A stretch of 64,000 nucleotides of DNA from Spirometra erinaceieuropaei (GCA_902702965.1 CACRXP010000182.1:607501-671500); one strand, 5' to 3'. Positions 43,696 to 55,480 are shown, counted from the stretch's first letter. A program made the numbers and translations. Notes: generated from the sequence alone by a model not told the origin.

Positions 43696-44685
43696 CAGTA
43701 GGTGGGCTAACTCCTGAAATATCAACCGAAATTCTGAAATGCGTTTTGGTTTCGAAAATATTAATTAATTTGGGTTGTAAAATTAGTCAGCCTGCAACAT
43801 AAATCCATAATATTTCAGTTACCTCAGGGTGTCGGCTTTCGAATTCACTTCTCTCCAGCTGCATGCAGAAACTACACCCTGTAAAAAATGACTACTTATG
43901 TAGCATGAATTTTTCTTAGTGATTTTCGATGCCCCTAAATGCCCAATTATATTTTATGGAAAACATGCATAGAACTATTTATTCTTTTGTTTTGCTCATT
44001 CGGCAGATACTTACGTCTTCTAATTTTGTACTAGAAGGAGGGACATAATTCGATTTTAAAAAAGTTTCTGATTGTGGGACTTTTAAATACCCTGAAATGG
44101 CCGTTCATAAATTGTCATGTCTGTGCATTTACCAATGTGGCTTGTAAAGTTTACAGTATGGATCAAATCCAATGCTTAATTTTATGAACCCTATATCGTC
44201 TCCCTTTATTACCGTAGAGAAATATGTGGTTTTCCATACGCCGTAAATATAAGACATGTAGTGTGGAAACCCTAAATTCAAGTGTGACGGTGGAGCGGGT
44301 TCAAAATTACTTGGGAAACTTTTTGAAAACTTAATTATTTCCCTCTTTCCAGTATAAAATTAGGAGAAGACGTAATTGTCTACTGAATGGGCAAAAGAAT
44401 GAATATTTCTATGCATCATTTCCATAAAATATAATTTGACATTTGGGGGCATCGAAAACAGAAGATAAAATTCATGCTACATATGTAGTCATTTTTTTGC
44501 AGAGTGTAGTTTTTGAATGCAACCGGAAGGAATTTCATTCGAAAGCCGATATCCTGAGATAACTGGCCCATTATAGAATTATGTTGCAGGCTGACTAGTT
44601 TTACAACCCTAATTAATCAATCTTTTCGAAACGAAAACGCATTTCGGAATTTTGGTTGACATTTCACGAGTTAGCCCACCTACGG
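43696..44685. mobile_element. TA-CAGT palindromic element, subfamily A (copy 2)
   Basis: About 990 bp, TA-flanked (43694-43695 and 44686-44687), starting CAGTAGGTGGGCTAACTC and ending with GAGTTAGCCCACCTACGG. Arms of about 400 bp, centre with GAAATGGCCGTTCATAAA and TACCGTAGAGAAATATG. No transposase frame. Confidence 0.88.
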
Positions 44686-44687
44686 TA

Positions 44688-45759
44688 CATCACGAGTGCA
44701 ATGTGATCGACGGGATAGGTGCAGGGCGTTGCTGATTGGTCAGTTTTTACAGTTATACTGCCCAGTTCTTTTCCTTATATTTCTGAGGCCAGAAGGAAGA
44801 ACATTTTGACAGTTATGAATACTAAACGCCCTTCTCCACCTAGCATAAAGGGACGGATTGGTTTAGGTTAAGTTTTTGCTTCACTTTTGGTTGCACTTTT
44901 TACACGGTAGGGAGCATATCAGGCAAAATTTCGTAAAAGTTTGCGTGTGGACGAACAGTGGGCTGTTCGAAGTCATGTCGATCAACATTGCAACCTCGCC
45001 CTATTCCTGGTTTGTGAAAAAATTCCCTGAAGAGGTGAGAGTGTGCTGGAACGTGGCCTGCAAGAGGGAACTCATAGCTTGTAGAACGATGAAAGTTTTA
45101 TTTAATGCCGAAATAGAAGGGAGATATATCGCATAGAGCTCAAAATAAACATGAGCAAATGCAACAACGAAGAAAACATGCGAAAGAATCGACCGGCAGC
45201 GCAACAAGACCTCGATTCGCTTGAACGCGCTCGCGAAAATAAATGATCTAATTCCTTCCCTCGGTCTTGTGAGACGGATATGAGCAGCTTATCATGGCTT
45301 GTCTATGCCGATCCCGGAGCGATGTACAAGACCTGATAGAAACGGCGCATTTTATCTGAAAAATTTCTGTTAGACGTGAAATTATATCATTGGGCGGCAC
45401 TTAAGCTTCGGCAAAAGTTCAGCGTTTATGTAGGGTTATGATTCCTCGCCGCAAATACTTTTGTTTCCCAGGGACTCCATTTCAAGACTTAAATGCGTGC
45501 GGGGTATCGGAAAACGTTGCTAAAAGGGCCTAACAGACTGATATGGAAATTTCCGTCTTCTTTTCAATGCCAACATCCGCATACTACGCCTGTGTACGCG
45601 TCTTTTACGAGATTTTCAATGAACCTGACAGCAAGAGTTTGCGATACACGTGATGAAGTGTCTTGGTTCAAAAAATGCCGGTCCGGGAGTTTTGTGCCCG
45701 AGACTTCTAACTCTGCGGACTGCCGATAGCAATCACGCCTGGAGAGGCCATTGTGATCT
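44688..45759. other. no recognised gene; 86-codon frame present
   Basis: A plus frame at 44876-45136 (86 codons) has fairly balanced composition but no motif I can name. Another at 45493-45729 is likewise unrecognised. Confidence 0.4.
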
Positions 45760-45761
45760 TA

Positions 45762-46749
45762 CAGTAGGTGGGCTAACTCGTGCAATCTCACCAGAAATTC
45801 CGAAATGCGTATCTCTTTCGAAAAGATAAATTAAGTAGGCTTGTAAAATCAATCATCTTGCAGCATAATTCTGCAATAATTCAGTTACCCCAGGACGCCG
45901 GCTTTCGAACAAACGTCGTTCCAACTAGATCTAAAAACCATACTCCGCAAAAATGACTACTTAGGTAGCATGCATTTTCTTCATTGATTTTCGATGCCCT
46001 TAAAGATTCAATTATATTTCTTGGGAAACATGCATAAAAATATTCATTCTTTTGCTCATTGAGTAGAAAATTACGTCTTCCTTCAATTTTATACTCAAAG
46101 TAAGGGTATAATTTGGTTTTAAAAAAGTTTATAATTGTGAGATCGTTTAATACCGTGAAATGGCCATTCATAAAACGTCCTGTCTCTGCATTTATGAATG
46201 TGGCCCTTAAAGGTAACCATGTGGTTCAAATCCACTGCTTAATGTTATGAACTCCATATGATCTCCTCTTAATACGGTAGAGAAATGTATGGTTTTCTGT
46301 ACGCGGAAATTACGCGGCTTGCAGTTTGGGAATCCTGAATGCAACTGTGACGGCAGGTCGGGTTCAACATCATGCGGGAATTGGAAAGGTTTTATAAAAC
46401 CAAATTATACCCTTTCTTCAAGTATAAAATTGAAGAAAGACGTAATTTTCTACTGAATCTGCTGAAGAATGAATATTTCTACGCATGTTTTCTATGAAAT
46501 ATAATTGATTCTTTAAGGACATCGCAAATCAATGAACAAATGCATGCTACACAGGTAGTCATTTTTTTACGGACTATGGTTTTTAAATGCAGTGAGAAAA
46601 ACTTTTGTTCGAAAGCCGGCGTCCTGTTGTTGAATGATGAATTAGACTGCATGATGATTGGCTTTACAACCCTACTTAAATAATCTTTTCGAAACGAAAA
46701 CGCATTTTCGGAATTTCTGTTGAGATTTCATGAGTTAGCCCACTTACTG
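45762..46749. mobile_element. TA-CAGT palindromic element, subfamily A (copy 3)
   Basis: About 988 bp between TA dinucleotides (45760-45761, 46750-46751). Start CAGTAGGTGGGCTAACTCG, end GAGTTAGCCCACTTACTG. Same arms and centre as copy 2. Confidence 0.88.
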
Positions 46750-46751
46750 TA

Positions 46752-47289
46752 CCTCCCTTATTTGATTTGCTGCTAGCTTTTGGCAGAAAGTTAAGACCGC
46801 AGATATTAGGCAAAGCGTAACATCTTGACTTCATTTGCAACCAGGCTGTATTGCTGCACGCTATCCCTCCACGACTTTCAGCCGAAAGACGTATACGAGA
46901 TTGCGTTGGAGGATAAATCAAGATTCCTTTGTTGACGGAGGACGTTTGCCACGTCCTAAGACCGTTACTTACTCTAATATTTTATGCGGCAGCGCATTTG
47001 TAGAGTTGGTGATCCGTCAAAAGGCCAAAAGATCTGAAAGCGTGTACTATGCCGGTATCAGCAAAACATGGCTCTCACAGCCTGATATGTACTGGCAGTT
47101 CCATGACACATGGTTCCCTGCCCGTAGATGCGCCTACGCTCCCGTTGGGTAGAAAGGTAGTGGGCATGACTGCCCAGTCATCCTCGTCGTCCTTCTGACC
47201 CCTGCTTGGTGTTGTTGTCGTTTTCAGTCTCAGTTTAACTGAGGGAGCCATAGGTAATAGAAGCGAAGCGACGAGTCCCAGGAAGCAGT
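46752..47289. other. no gene recognised
   Basis: A 105-codon plus frame at 46835-47152 is unrecognised. Confidence 0.4.
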
Positions 47290-47405
47290 CTTGAAGAAGA
47301 AGACACAATCGCCGGGACAAGAGCTTTATTAGCCTAATAGACTAATATTAGCCTGTTAGACTAATAAACCTCTTGTCCCGCCGATCGTGTCTTCTTCTTC
47401 TTCTT
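47290..47405. repeat. hairpin made of two Penelope-like pseudo-LTR ends
   Basis: Left GGGACAAGAGCTTTATTAG (about 47311) and right CTAATAAACCTCTTGTCCC (about 47371) are inverted copies, extended outwards by GAAGAAGACAC and GTGTCTTCTTC. The same outer sequence follows the hammerhead at 42.4 and 42.9 kb (GGACAAGAGCTT...). No coding or ribozyme core remains, so this may be two ends joined after deletion. Confidence 0.6.
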
Positions 47406-47430
47406 CTTCTTCTTCTTCTTCTTCTTCTTC
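47391..47430. repeat. (TTC)n microsatellite
   Basis: About 13 TTC units extending the outer end of the hairpin; it may have grown from the GTGTCTTCTTC terminus. Confidence 0.9.
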
Positions 47431-47484
47431 AAGGAACCATAGGTGTCGAACCTTTAAACTCCCTGTTTGTTACAAGGAAGCGAA

Positions 47485-47790
47485 TGTTGGTTATCGGTGA
47501 AAAATCCTGGTCAGGTGTATGTAGTGGACCAGGGGGTGTGATGGCATGCCTAAATGCGGGTCCGGCCGTACCGGCCGCCTGCGCCTTCCCTCACCTCCGG
47601 TCTTTTTGACTCTGTTTTGACGCCGAGTCCAGGCGGGGGAGAAGGAGAGGGTGAGGTAGATGCTGCGCAAGTCTGCTATCACTATAAACTAACTGCTTCA
47701 TCTTACTGTGGTGCATACGGTGGACATCGTCGGTAACGACGGCCAAACTGTCGGTCCGTCCAGCCGCGGCTGCTTATTCGTCAGACGCCA
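47485..47790 (-). repeat. dispersed repeat A, minus orientation
   Basis: Contains the complements of the family blocks: AAAATCCTGGTCAGGTG, TCCGGTCTTTTTGACTCTG, and at its far end a GGTGCATACGGTGGACATC stretch corresponding to GTCCACCGTGTGC. Confidence 0.7.
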
Positions 47791-48354
47791 GTGTCTGTTT
47801 ACTATCCGTCATTTGTTGCTGGCGGCGCAGTCTTCGCACACGGCCTCATCTTCCCGTTGCAGTCGCAGTTGTTGGCAGTTGATCTTTGTAGACAACAATT
47901 GGAGCGACTTGATACAAATTCACTGGGGAGCAGGAGTGCCTTCCTGCATCGCGCGTTGGAAATTCTGCGCCTGCGATATGTGGATTGGGCTACGATTGCG
48001 TACTGAATAGATTCTTCAGGCATGGTTCTGAAAACTAGCGGCTATTCGGTTGCCTTCCGATGCGGTGTGCTAGAAAGGGTTTGGTGAGGAGACCGACTTA
48101 TAATTGTGCCTAAACGACTGTTTCATTCAAATATCCGTTTGCGTGTAATGTGCCACTCAGCGTGGAGAGACGCTGTGATAATTAACTTGGAATATTGCAA
48201 TAGAATTTTGAAAAAAATCTTAGACGACAAAGTACATTACGGCGTTGAAAGTCAAATGGCGCTGGAATGAATGCCGACTCATCTACGGACATGGAAAAAT
48301 GACTCCCGAGTGTGGGCGTTATCATCCAAGTGCACAAAAAAGCTTCCGCACATC
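47791..48354. other. no gene recognised
   Basis: Short overlapping plus frames at 47708-48010; no motif recognised. Confidence 0.45.
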
Positions 48355-50475
48355 GCTACAGTAAATGACGTATAGCGTGAAATGTTAACCAAGATTCTGA
48401 TTGGAGGATTTGACTTGGTGGGGCTGCAATACTGATTATCTTTTGGCTTTATCTCAGGATGTTTCAATCACGACTGAGTGTGGGCTTCTGAATGCGTTTC
48501 TAGCCGTCTGCAAAAAGCATACTCGCTAAAAAACAGTGCTGGAGTAGTTTAATTTTCCTCCGTTGTTTTACAATGTCCTTATAAATTCAGGCACATGAAC
48601 AAGAGTGTTCTCTCTTTTACGCATCTAGCAGCAAAAAACGTCTTCATACACCTTATACTGGAAGAAAAGTCAGTTTTCGTTAAAAAGTCGGCAATTATGA
48701 GGCATTTTGAGACGGTAAAATATTAACGTTGGTCTTTTCTTAGCTAGTCCTAAAATATGCCTACATCATGTGGACGGCACACTTGTGCTCGTTAAAAAAG
48801 ACCACCTGAAAACGCTGCGCAACACTTTTAGCTTTATAATGCGGGAGATGAAATCCGCACTCGAAAATAAAGTTGACAAAAAAAAATTCCAATTTCTAGA
48901 TGCTCCTGTATAATGAAAGACTGACAGAACATTACGCACATCGGTGTACCGCAAAGAACCTTATGCGGAAGTCTTTCTACACCAAAAGAGGGATCGTTCT
49001 ATCTTTCGCAAACGGAGTGCAGTTAATAATTTGCGTGGGTGCACAAAAAGACGGTGATTCGATGAAGAAGGCTGGCTAGCCGAACTTAATTACTTGTGTG
49101 GATTATTCTCGTAGAAAGGATACCACGAGTACTGCGCGGAGATACATGAGACAGAAAGAATCAATGGAAACAGAATGAGGTACTTCCAACGAGAAGCCCA
49201 CGCCTAATACTTGGCGAACAATTCTTTACATCAAAAATGTATCTGGGCTTGTTGAAAGGCATCTAAGGAGACACCAAATTCTATTGATACACAAACCGAT
49301 GACTACGTTACGCTCAGCGTTGGCTAGTTAGATAAAGAGGAATTTGTTCAAAAAATCTCATGTTAGCCCTGCAGTGCAGTTTATGGTGGTCAGGCGGTAA
49401 ATTCCACCTCTACACGCATTTACGAACGCCCACTGCCAATACGGAGGCGAGGCCAACTTTCTTAAATAATCACGCATACCTGGACGCCGGAGACACCTTT
49501 GCCTGTGACAAAATTTGCATTGTCGATGCTTGAACTTTTAAGAAAGGCCGAGACTTCCTCTAGACCGTGGATTCGATGAGTCATGCATCTACTAGTAAAC
49601 TGATCTAGATGCTGCGCTCAAAGGTCTCAAGGAGAAAAGGAAGAGGTTGAAGACAATCAAAAGGCGGCTGCTTACGAGCGAAACCGCAAACAAATATCGA
49701 TTTTTAGGTGCATTTAAGATGTTAACTGTTTTTGACACATCCGACGACGGCCTGGAGAATCGGTGTCGAAAATTCTGCCGCTGCTGGGAGAGTTTGACCC
49801 ATCAGTGGGTCTCCCAACGTTCGTCATACACTTTTTCTCAGATATCCCAGTTTTTAAATTTTATCTTTTAAATCTTCTCAGAAATTATTGCGCTAGCTGG
49901 TGGTGAACCATTTGCTCTGCGCGTTTATGGATGGCTTTCATGAGGTCTACGGTATTATCCACGTTCGCTGCAAAGTTTTATGGGTGGAGTGTAACAAAAT
50001 CTTAATAACATCGATAAGTGTATGAATTTTATCACGTCGGAAGCATATGACCCCTATTTTCAAAACAATAAACGTAAGTTTGACTGATGTTCGAGTTCAA
50101 AGCCATTCGGAAATTGAAAACATCGTTTTCGAAGCTGAACGGTACCTTGTCTTCTAACGAAAATTTAATGAAATTTCATATTCTACCGGATGAGTACAAG
50201 AAAGTATATTTTTTACGTTTTCTACAGAATGTATTTGGACATCGAAAGTCAATGGAGAAAAACCGTACTACTCCAGCAGTACTTTTTAGCGAGTCTATTT
50301 TCGGCAGACGACATGAAAGATGCTCTTTTAGAAGTCGGCATCCTGGCGTGAGCAGATATTTTGGGACTAAACCGCAAGATAATCAATACAACAGTCCCCC
50401 CTTAGTAATTCTTTCCAGTCTAGAACAAATCTCAGAATGTCGTTTAACATTTCATGAGATGCGTCGCATGGTGTC
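48355..50475. mobile_element. old palindromic element split by a Penelope-like element
   Basis: The left arm (48355-48770: GCGTGAAATGTTAACCAAGA, GGCTTCTGAATGCGTTTC) and right arm (about 50080-50475: GAAGTCGGCATCCTGGCG, AACATTTCATGAGATGCG) are decayed arms of the TA-CAGT family, closer to subfamily B. Between them lies a plus-strand PLE. Termini are eroded and no target duplication was found. Confidence 0.5.
48770..49800 (+). pseudogene. Penelope-like element, RT palm to C-terminal tail
   Basis: Plus strand: YVDGTLVLVKKDHLKTLRNT (about 48765-48825, catalytic YVDD changed to YVDG), KKKFQFLDAPV, TLRTSVYRKEPYAEVFLHQK, then the interdomain RTILYIKNVSGLVERHLRRH and QILLIHKPMTTLRSA (about 49212-49318), then a GIY-YIG-side segment HAYLDAGDTFACDKICIVDA with FKKGRDFL (about 49470-49560) and the tail. 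Several stops and frame changes. It is the most extended PLE copy here and belongs to the PMGSSASGL-type lineage by its KDHLKTL motif, shared with the 24.2 kb copy (KDHLETL). Confidence 0.85.
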
Positions 50476-50479
50476 TCTC

Positions 50480-52378
50480 TGACGCACTGTCTCGAGGAGG
50501 GGCTGGGGGAGAGCGGTGTGGGAGGGCTAGATGCTTCGATGCTCCAGCATTCCTATCCTACCAGCGAAATGGACTGAAGGTGGGGGACTCAGTTCGCACA
50601 GGGGCTCGCCAAAGACTTGAAAGAAAAAGTGGCTGAGTTCCAGTGAGGGCAAGATGTCTAGGTGTGCATAGTGATTTATCTGCATATCCACACCTCTGCG
50701 CACCGCTATTTTTACGATAAAACAAAGCATACGAAGGTAGCCTGATGAGCTGAGTGCGGAAGAGTGGTGCGTAGGTCAGAACATGCAAATGCGAGGTGGC
50801 GGTTAGCACATGCGTGGCTTGACTGCAACACGGTGTACGGCGGCATCTGCCTGGCTGTGCGGGGCAGAGTGTGGGTGCAGGCCAGAGACCTCGTAGGTGA
50901 CCAAACAGTTTCCTGTATTTAAAAATCGATAAATAAACGAGAACGACTCTGGAAGATGGGTCTATCCACTAGCCCTTGGCCGTTTTTTGGTAATAAGCTG
51001 CAGTTAGGTACTGTTTTCCTCATTCTCGATATAAACCAGATCATTGAAGCCTGAATTAGATGTACGTATAACTAATGACGCCCAGTAAGCTAAGTAATAG
51101 TCATTCCAGTGTCCATATCTCTGTTGATTACACACATTGACGTGCCTGTTTATTACATCAAGTCGATAGCACAGACTTTTAGCAGGTGTGAAAAGTGATA
51201 GTGCTTGAGTGGCAAAAGTTTCCATGTCAGGTCAATAATGTCGCAGTTGTTTACTACAAAAGCAGTACCAGCACAATCTAAAGATACATATAAAGAAAAC
51301 AGATGCGCCTTAAGGTATTTTCTAGCGGAAAATACCCGGTGTATTTTATTGTGCTATAACTACAGCTTTTTTGTCAAGCAGAGTCCAGGCATGCGTGTAG
51401 TTAATATAAACACTGGTCTCTACTGTCCTTCCGCGACAAACTTTTCTGACCTCCCGGCCGGTCATTCGTTTTCTTCTCGACGCGGCATCATTATACCTTC
51501 GTTCATCTGCTAGTATTCGTAGCTGAGCTGTCGTAGTGCTGGTATTTATTTCACCCTCACAATTCTCACCCTCAGCGCGCCGTGAAAGACTATCATCAGT
51601 ACACGAAAACGCCTCATATACATAATTTTCTCCTCAATATCATCACAGAATCCTAAAATAACAGACTTAGTGAGATCAGTCTGACACCGCTCTTCCAATT
51701 CTCGTCAATTTTCTGCACTGATTGCAAGTTAGTAAGCCCTGCGCTGACAGCCTTGGCCACTGACGATGCGGTCGGTAATTTGCTCCAAGGGCGTAATTTG
51801 CCAACCCTCCGAGACACAACTTCTTCACAGTCTCGATACCTCCCATCTCTATGGACATCGTCAAGGGTGTGGTATTACAAGGAGGTTTTAGTGCAGTTCA
51901 GACGGGTGTGTCACATTTTTATCAAAGAGCAGTAAAATATATCCCGGTTTTCGTTGCACTCCATTAGCCCTGTGTTAAGGCCCTCATGTATACACCAGTT
52001 ATCCTCACTCGTCCATTCCCAGCACCCTTATCAACGACATTTTAATTTAATTTTACGCTTGAATTTTGTCCTACACAAGCAGCCTGATCTCTGAGATAAA
52101 TCTCCGAGGTTGGTTTGCTCAATGTTTTCATTGACGCCCGCCCATAGTCCAGTTTCCCTTTTGGTTTTCGTGATGCTCTCTGGATATCTTTGAGCAATGC
52201 TCACTACCCTGACAGTTTGTTTTGTTGTTATATTTCACGTATGAATTAAGACCTTGACATCCTTTTATTCGGCTGGTGGAGATTAGTCTTTGGCTGTTCG
52301 TTCTTTGTTTGGTCCGGTGGATTAATCCGTCCACCTACTGTGAGATCCTACCTGTCTTGCGTGAGCAAGTAGCCTACG
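50480..52378. other. no gene recognised
   Basis: Frames at 51205-51513 (+), 51676-51864 (-) and 52128-52334 (-) are short and unrecognised. No repeat shared with the rest of the window was noticed. Confidence 0.45.
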
Positions 52379-52380
52379 TA

Positions 52381-53834
52381 CAGTAGGTGGGATAACTCGT
52401 GATGTGTCAACCAAAATTCCAAATTGACTTTTCGTTTCGAATAGATTAATTAAGTAGGGTTTTAAAACTAATCACCGTGCAGCGTAATTCTATAATAAGT
52501 CAGCTACCTCAGGAGGTCGGCTTTTGAACGACCTTCTTTTCGGCTACATACAAAAACTATTATCTGTAAAAATGACTACTTATGTAGCATGAATTTTTCT
52601 CATTGATTTTCGATGCCCCTAAAAGTCCAGTTAAATTTCCTGGAAAACATGCTTATTCGATAGAAAGTTACGTCTTCTTCCAATCTTATACTCGAAGGAG
52701 GGATATAATTCGGTTTCTAAAAGTTTCTGGTAGGATCCCTGTTGGTAGCCCTCCCGGTACTGAAATCGCCCTGCTCCCTATCTTACGGAACCCGTGGTAA
52801 TGGGGGATATACGGGTGGGGCACTTGTGTGCAGGCGTCAATGACGTTTATAGTGTATGCCCCGAATTGATGTCCCTGCTAAAGTCGGATCCAAAATTAAA
52901 TGTGGCGAAAAATAAAAGAAAGATATAAATACGAACGTGTATACTGAGTGCGGTCTGCGGAATGAATGCCTCCTAGCTCCAGATTGGGTTGAGCGTTCCT
53001 GATTTTCCGAAAATAATAATTTATTGCCACTAAGGTCACATGTATGTTAGAAACTGAAGCAGTAGTTGTGTGCTAGACGCGAATGTTGTAGTAAGCAATG
53101 TGTAGAGTAATTAGCCGGGAGGGCTACCAACAGGGATCCTACCAAGTTTCTAATTGTGGGACTTTAAAATACCGTGAAATGGCCGTTCATAAATCGTCAT
53201 ATCTCTGCATTTACCAATCTGGCTTGCAAATGTAACAGCATGGATCAAATCTACTGCTTAATTTTATGAACCCTATATGGCCCCCCTCTATTACCGTAGA
53301 GAAATATGTGGTTTTCTGTACGCGGAAAATACACAGCTTGTAGTTTGGAAACCCTGAATCCAAGTGTGACGGTAGAGCGGGTTCAAAACTATTCTTTATT
53401 TGGAAAACTTCTTGTAAACCGAATTCTGTTGCTCCTTCGAGTATGAAATTAGAAAAAGACGTAATTATCTACCCGATGAGCAAAAGAATGTTGTCCAGGA
53501 CATATAATTGGATTTTTAGGTGCATCGAAAATCAATGCGAAAATGCGTGCTACTTAAGCAGTCATTTTTACGGTGTAGTTTTTGCCGTAACAATCGGCAG
53601 ATGGCACCCAAATAATCCGCTACCTAGAAATAATACCTTTAACAGTGGACTCAAACGCCTTTAGGCTATATCAGCGGTTGCATGTAGCCGGAAAGAAGTT
53701 CGTTCGAAAGCCGACGTCTTGAGGTAAGTAAACTTATTAAAAATGAATAGTTTTACAACACTTAATTAACCCAATCGAAACGAAAACGCTTTTCGGAATG
53801 TCGGTTGACATTTCATGAGTTAGCCCACCTAGTG
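52381..53834. mobile_element. TA-CAGT palindromic element, subfamily A (copy 4), interrupted
   Basis: TA at 52379-52380 and 53835-53836; start CAGTAGGTGGGATAACTC, end GAGTTAGCCCACCTAGTG. It is interrupted in the left half by the 415 bp element at 52729-53143. Without that and one target copy it is about 1031 bp, the family size. Confidence 0.88.
52729..53143. mobile_element. nonautonomous DNA transposon with perfect 29 bp TIRs and 8 bp target duplication
   Basis: 415 bp. The first 29 bases (GGTAGGATCCCTGTTGG...) are the exact reverse complement of the last 29 (ending ...GATCCTACC). AAGTTTCT occurs immediately before (52721-52728) and after (53144-53151), and the palindrome host reads straight through once both are removed. 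It has no coding capacity. An 8 bp duplication and GG-starting TIRs fit Merlin-type elements; hAT-type also duplicates 8 bp but usually starts CA. Perfect TIRs suggest a young insertion. Confidence 0.92.
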
Positions 53835-53839
53835 TAGGC

Positions 53840-54761
53840 CACCGGCTCGGGTGGTGTTCTTTTGGACCAATCAGCTGACAACAAATTATCAGTGGGCGCC
53901 GAAACTGCTGCCATCGCCCCCCCCCTCACCCCCACCCTCCGCTCGCCGGCGCACGCACCACCGCCGCCTTCGATGTCCGCAGCCGCGCCCAATTAAGGCG
54001 CTACCACTATAATCAAAATATCAATAGGGTGGTCCCTTAACCCCGTCACGCTGCCAAGGCGTCTAGGCCGACCATTCGACTGAACCTCCGCCCAGTAGGA
54101 GTTCACATTGTCGGTACAGATGACGGTTTTTTCAATCCGACGACCTTGTATTCCGATTTAGGAGGTCACAAATTCCGATGGGAAGAGGAAATTAGCGGAA
54201 ATACACATGATCTGCCTGCGCCATTCAAACTTTTGTCCAAATTAACAAATTCACTTCACGAAGGGTACGATCAACTGGAGATCACAATATCTGGATGAGT
54301 AATTAGTTGATTTATTCTTTGAGGAAATAACAGAAATTCGACAGTTAACTGCCAACCGCTATAATGAATACCGACTCCGAGTAAAAACCTCAAGGACGAA
54401 CTATTTATTGGTCCAGGACTGCGTTGATGGTCGAAATTCATTTTGGAACGGTGAATGCTTTTGCGAGGGGAGCTTACTTTAATGCACACCGAAGACGGTA
54501 GTGAAGAAAATTGAAATTTAAAGACTTATTAATTTCCTAAATCAATCTATACGTTCACTTGTTTTTCGGTTTAATGCCCTCTGCCTGTAAAGACTGAAAT
54601 AATTTTCGACGTGAGTAAATTATCAGTACGTTTGCATGTTTCATTTCACGGCCAGTTGTGCATGTGATTTCGACGACAACGTAAGGGAATTACTTCGATG
54701 AGACTTCGAGATATCTTGAAGCCTGAGTTGTGTTACACAAATCATATTGGCAAAGCAGCAT
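53840..54761. other. no gene recognised
   Basis: A C-rich run lies at about 53917-53940. The minus frame at 54271-54489 is unrecognised. Confidence 0.45.
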
Positions 54762-54918
54762 TGCTGAAAAAGACAAGGGAGCCTGGAATGGCCATTTCTG
54801 GCATATTAGACGTCACCAGCTAGTCAAATCCAGCCCGAAGTGCGGAACACCTGGGATTCGATCCCGTGACCTGTTGGTTAGAAATCCAACGCCTCTAACC
54901 ACTGGGCCACTAGCCCGT
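54762..54918 (-). repeat. SINE family S1, unit 1 of a tandem pair
   Basis: The minus-strand head begins CGGGCTAGTGGCCCAGTGGT at 54918 and includes GGGATCGAATCCC as box B. The body has a CCAGAAATGGCCATTCCAG word. The spacer to the next unit (54919-55063) carries GATCGGGAATATACAATGGT and ACTCACTCGTTCCGTTGTGC. Confidence 0.7.
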
Positions 54919-55063
54919 CGCCCTGTCGGTTTCGATCGGGAATATACAATGGTAGGGGGCGCTCGCCAATTGTTCTTACGCAACTCACTCGTTCCGTTGT
55001 GCTTTACGGGCTCTCTCTCGAGCCCTACCAGCAGCCGCACAGCGGCGCATGATATAGGCAGTA

Positions 55064-55225
55064 TGTTACTATCGACAAAGGCAAGGGAGACTGGAATGGC
55101 CATTTCTGGCTTATTAGCCGTCGTCAGCCAGTCATACCTAACCCCGAAATGTGGCACACCCGAGGCTCGAACTCGTGGCCTGTTTATTAGAAGTCCACGC
55201 CTCTAACCACTGAGCTACGAGCCCG
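55064..55225 (-). repeat. SINE family S1, unit 2
   Basis: The best-preserved S1 unit. The minus-strand head at 55225-55148 is CGGGCTCGTAGCTCAGTGGT, loop CTTCTAA, box B CGAGTTCGAGCC, followed by the body with GACGGCTAATAAGCCAGAAA and CTCCCTTGCCTTTGTCGA. It lies 307 bp from unit 1, head to head end. Confidence 0.75.
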
Positions 55226-55315
55226 TTGCCCTGTCGGTCTCGATCGGGAATATACAATGTTAAGGGACGCTCACCGATCGTTCTTACGGAACTCACTCGT
55301 TCCGTTGTGCCTTAC

Positions 55316-55480
55316 GGGCGTAGGACTTTTAACCAGCAAGTCCCGTGATCGAGCTCCAGGTGTCCCACACTTCGGGATTAATTATGACTACCTGACGACT
55401 ACTCATAAGTCCGAAATGCCATTTGAGTCTCTCCTTTTTGTCGGCAATGCTATTCTGCCTATATAATGCACCGGTGTGCG
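55316..55480 (+). repeat. SINE family S1, inverted unit lacking box A
   Basis: The plus-strand head is cut short: CGGGC is followed directly by GTAGGACTTTTAACC, missing box A, then GTGATCGAGCTCC and the body (GACGACTACTCATAAGTCCG). Such a copy should not be transcribed by Pol III. Confidence 0.65.

Noticed and set aside
55148..55225. Functional tRNA gene on the minus strand
   Set aside because: Same reasoning: the anticodon stem does not pair and the head recurs with a SINE body at 37.1, 37.4 and 54.9 kb.
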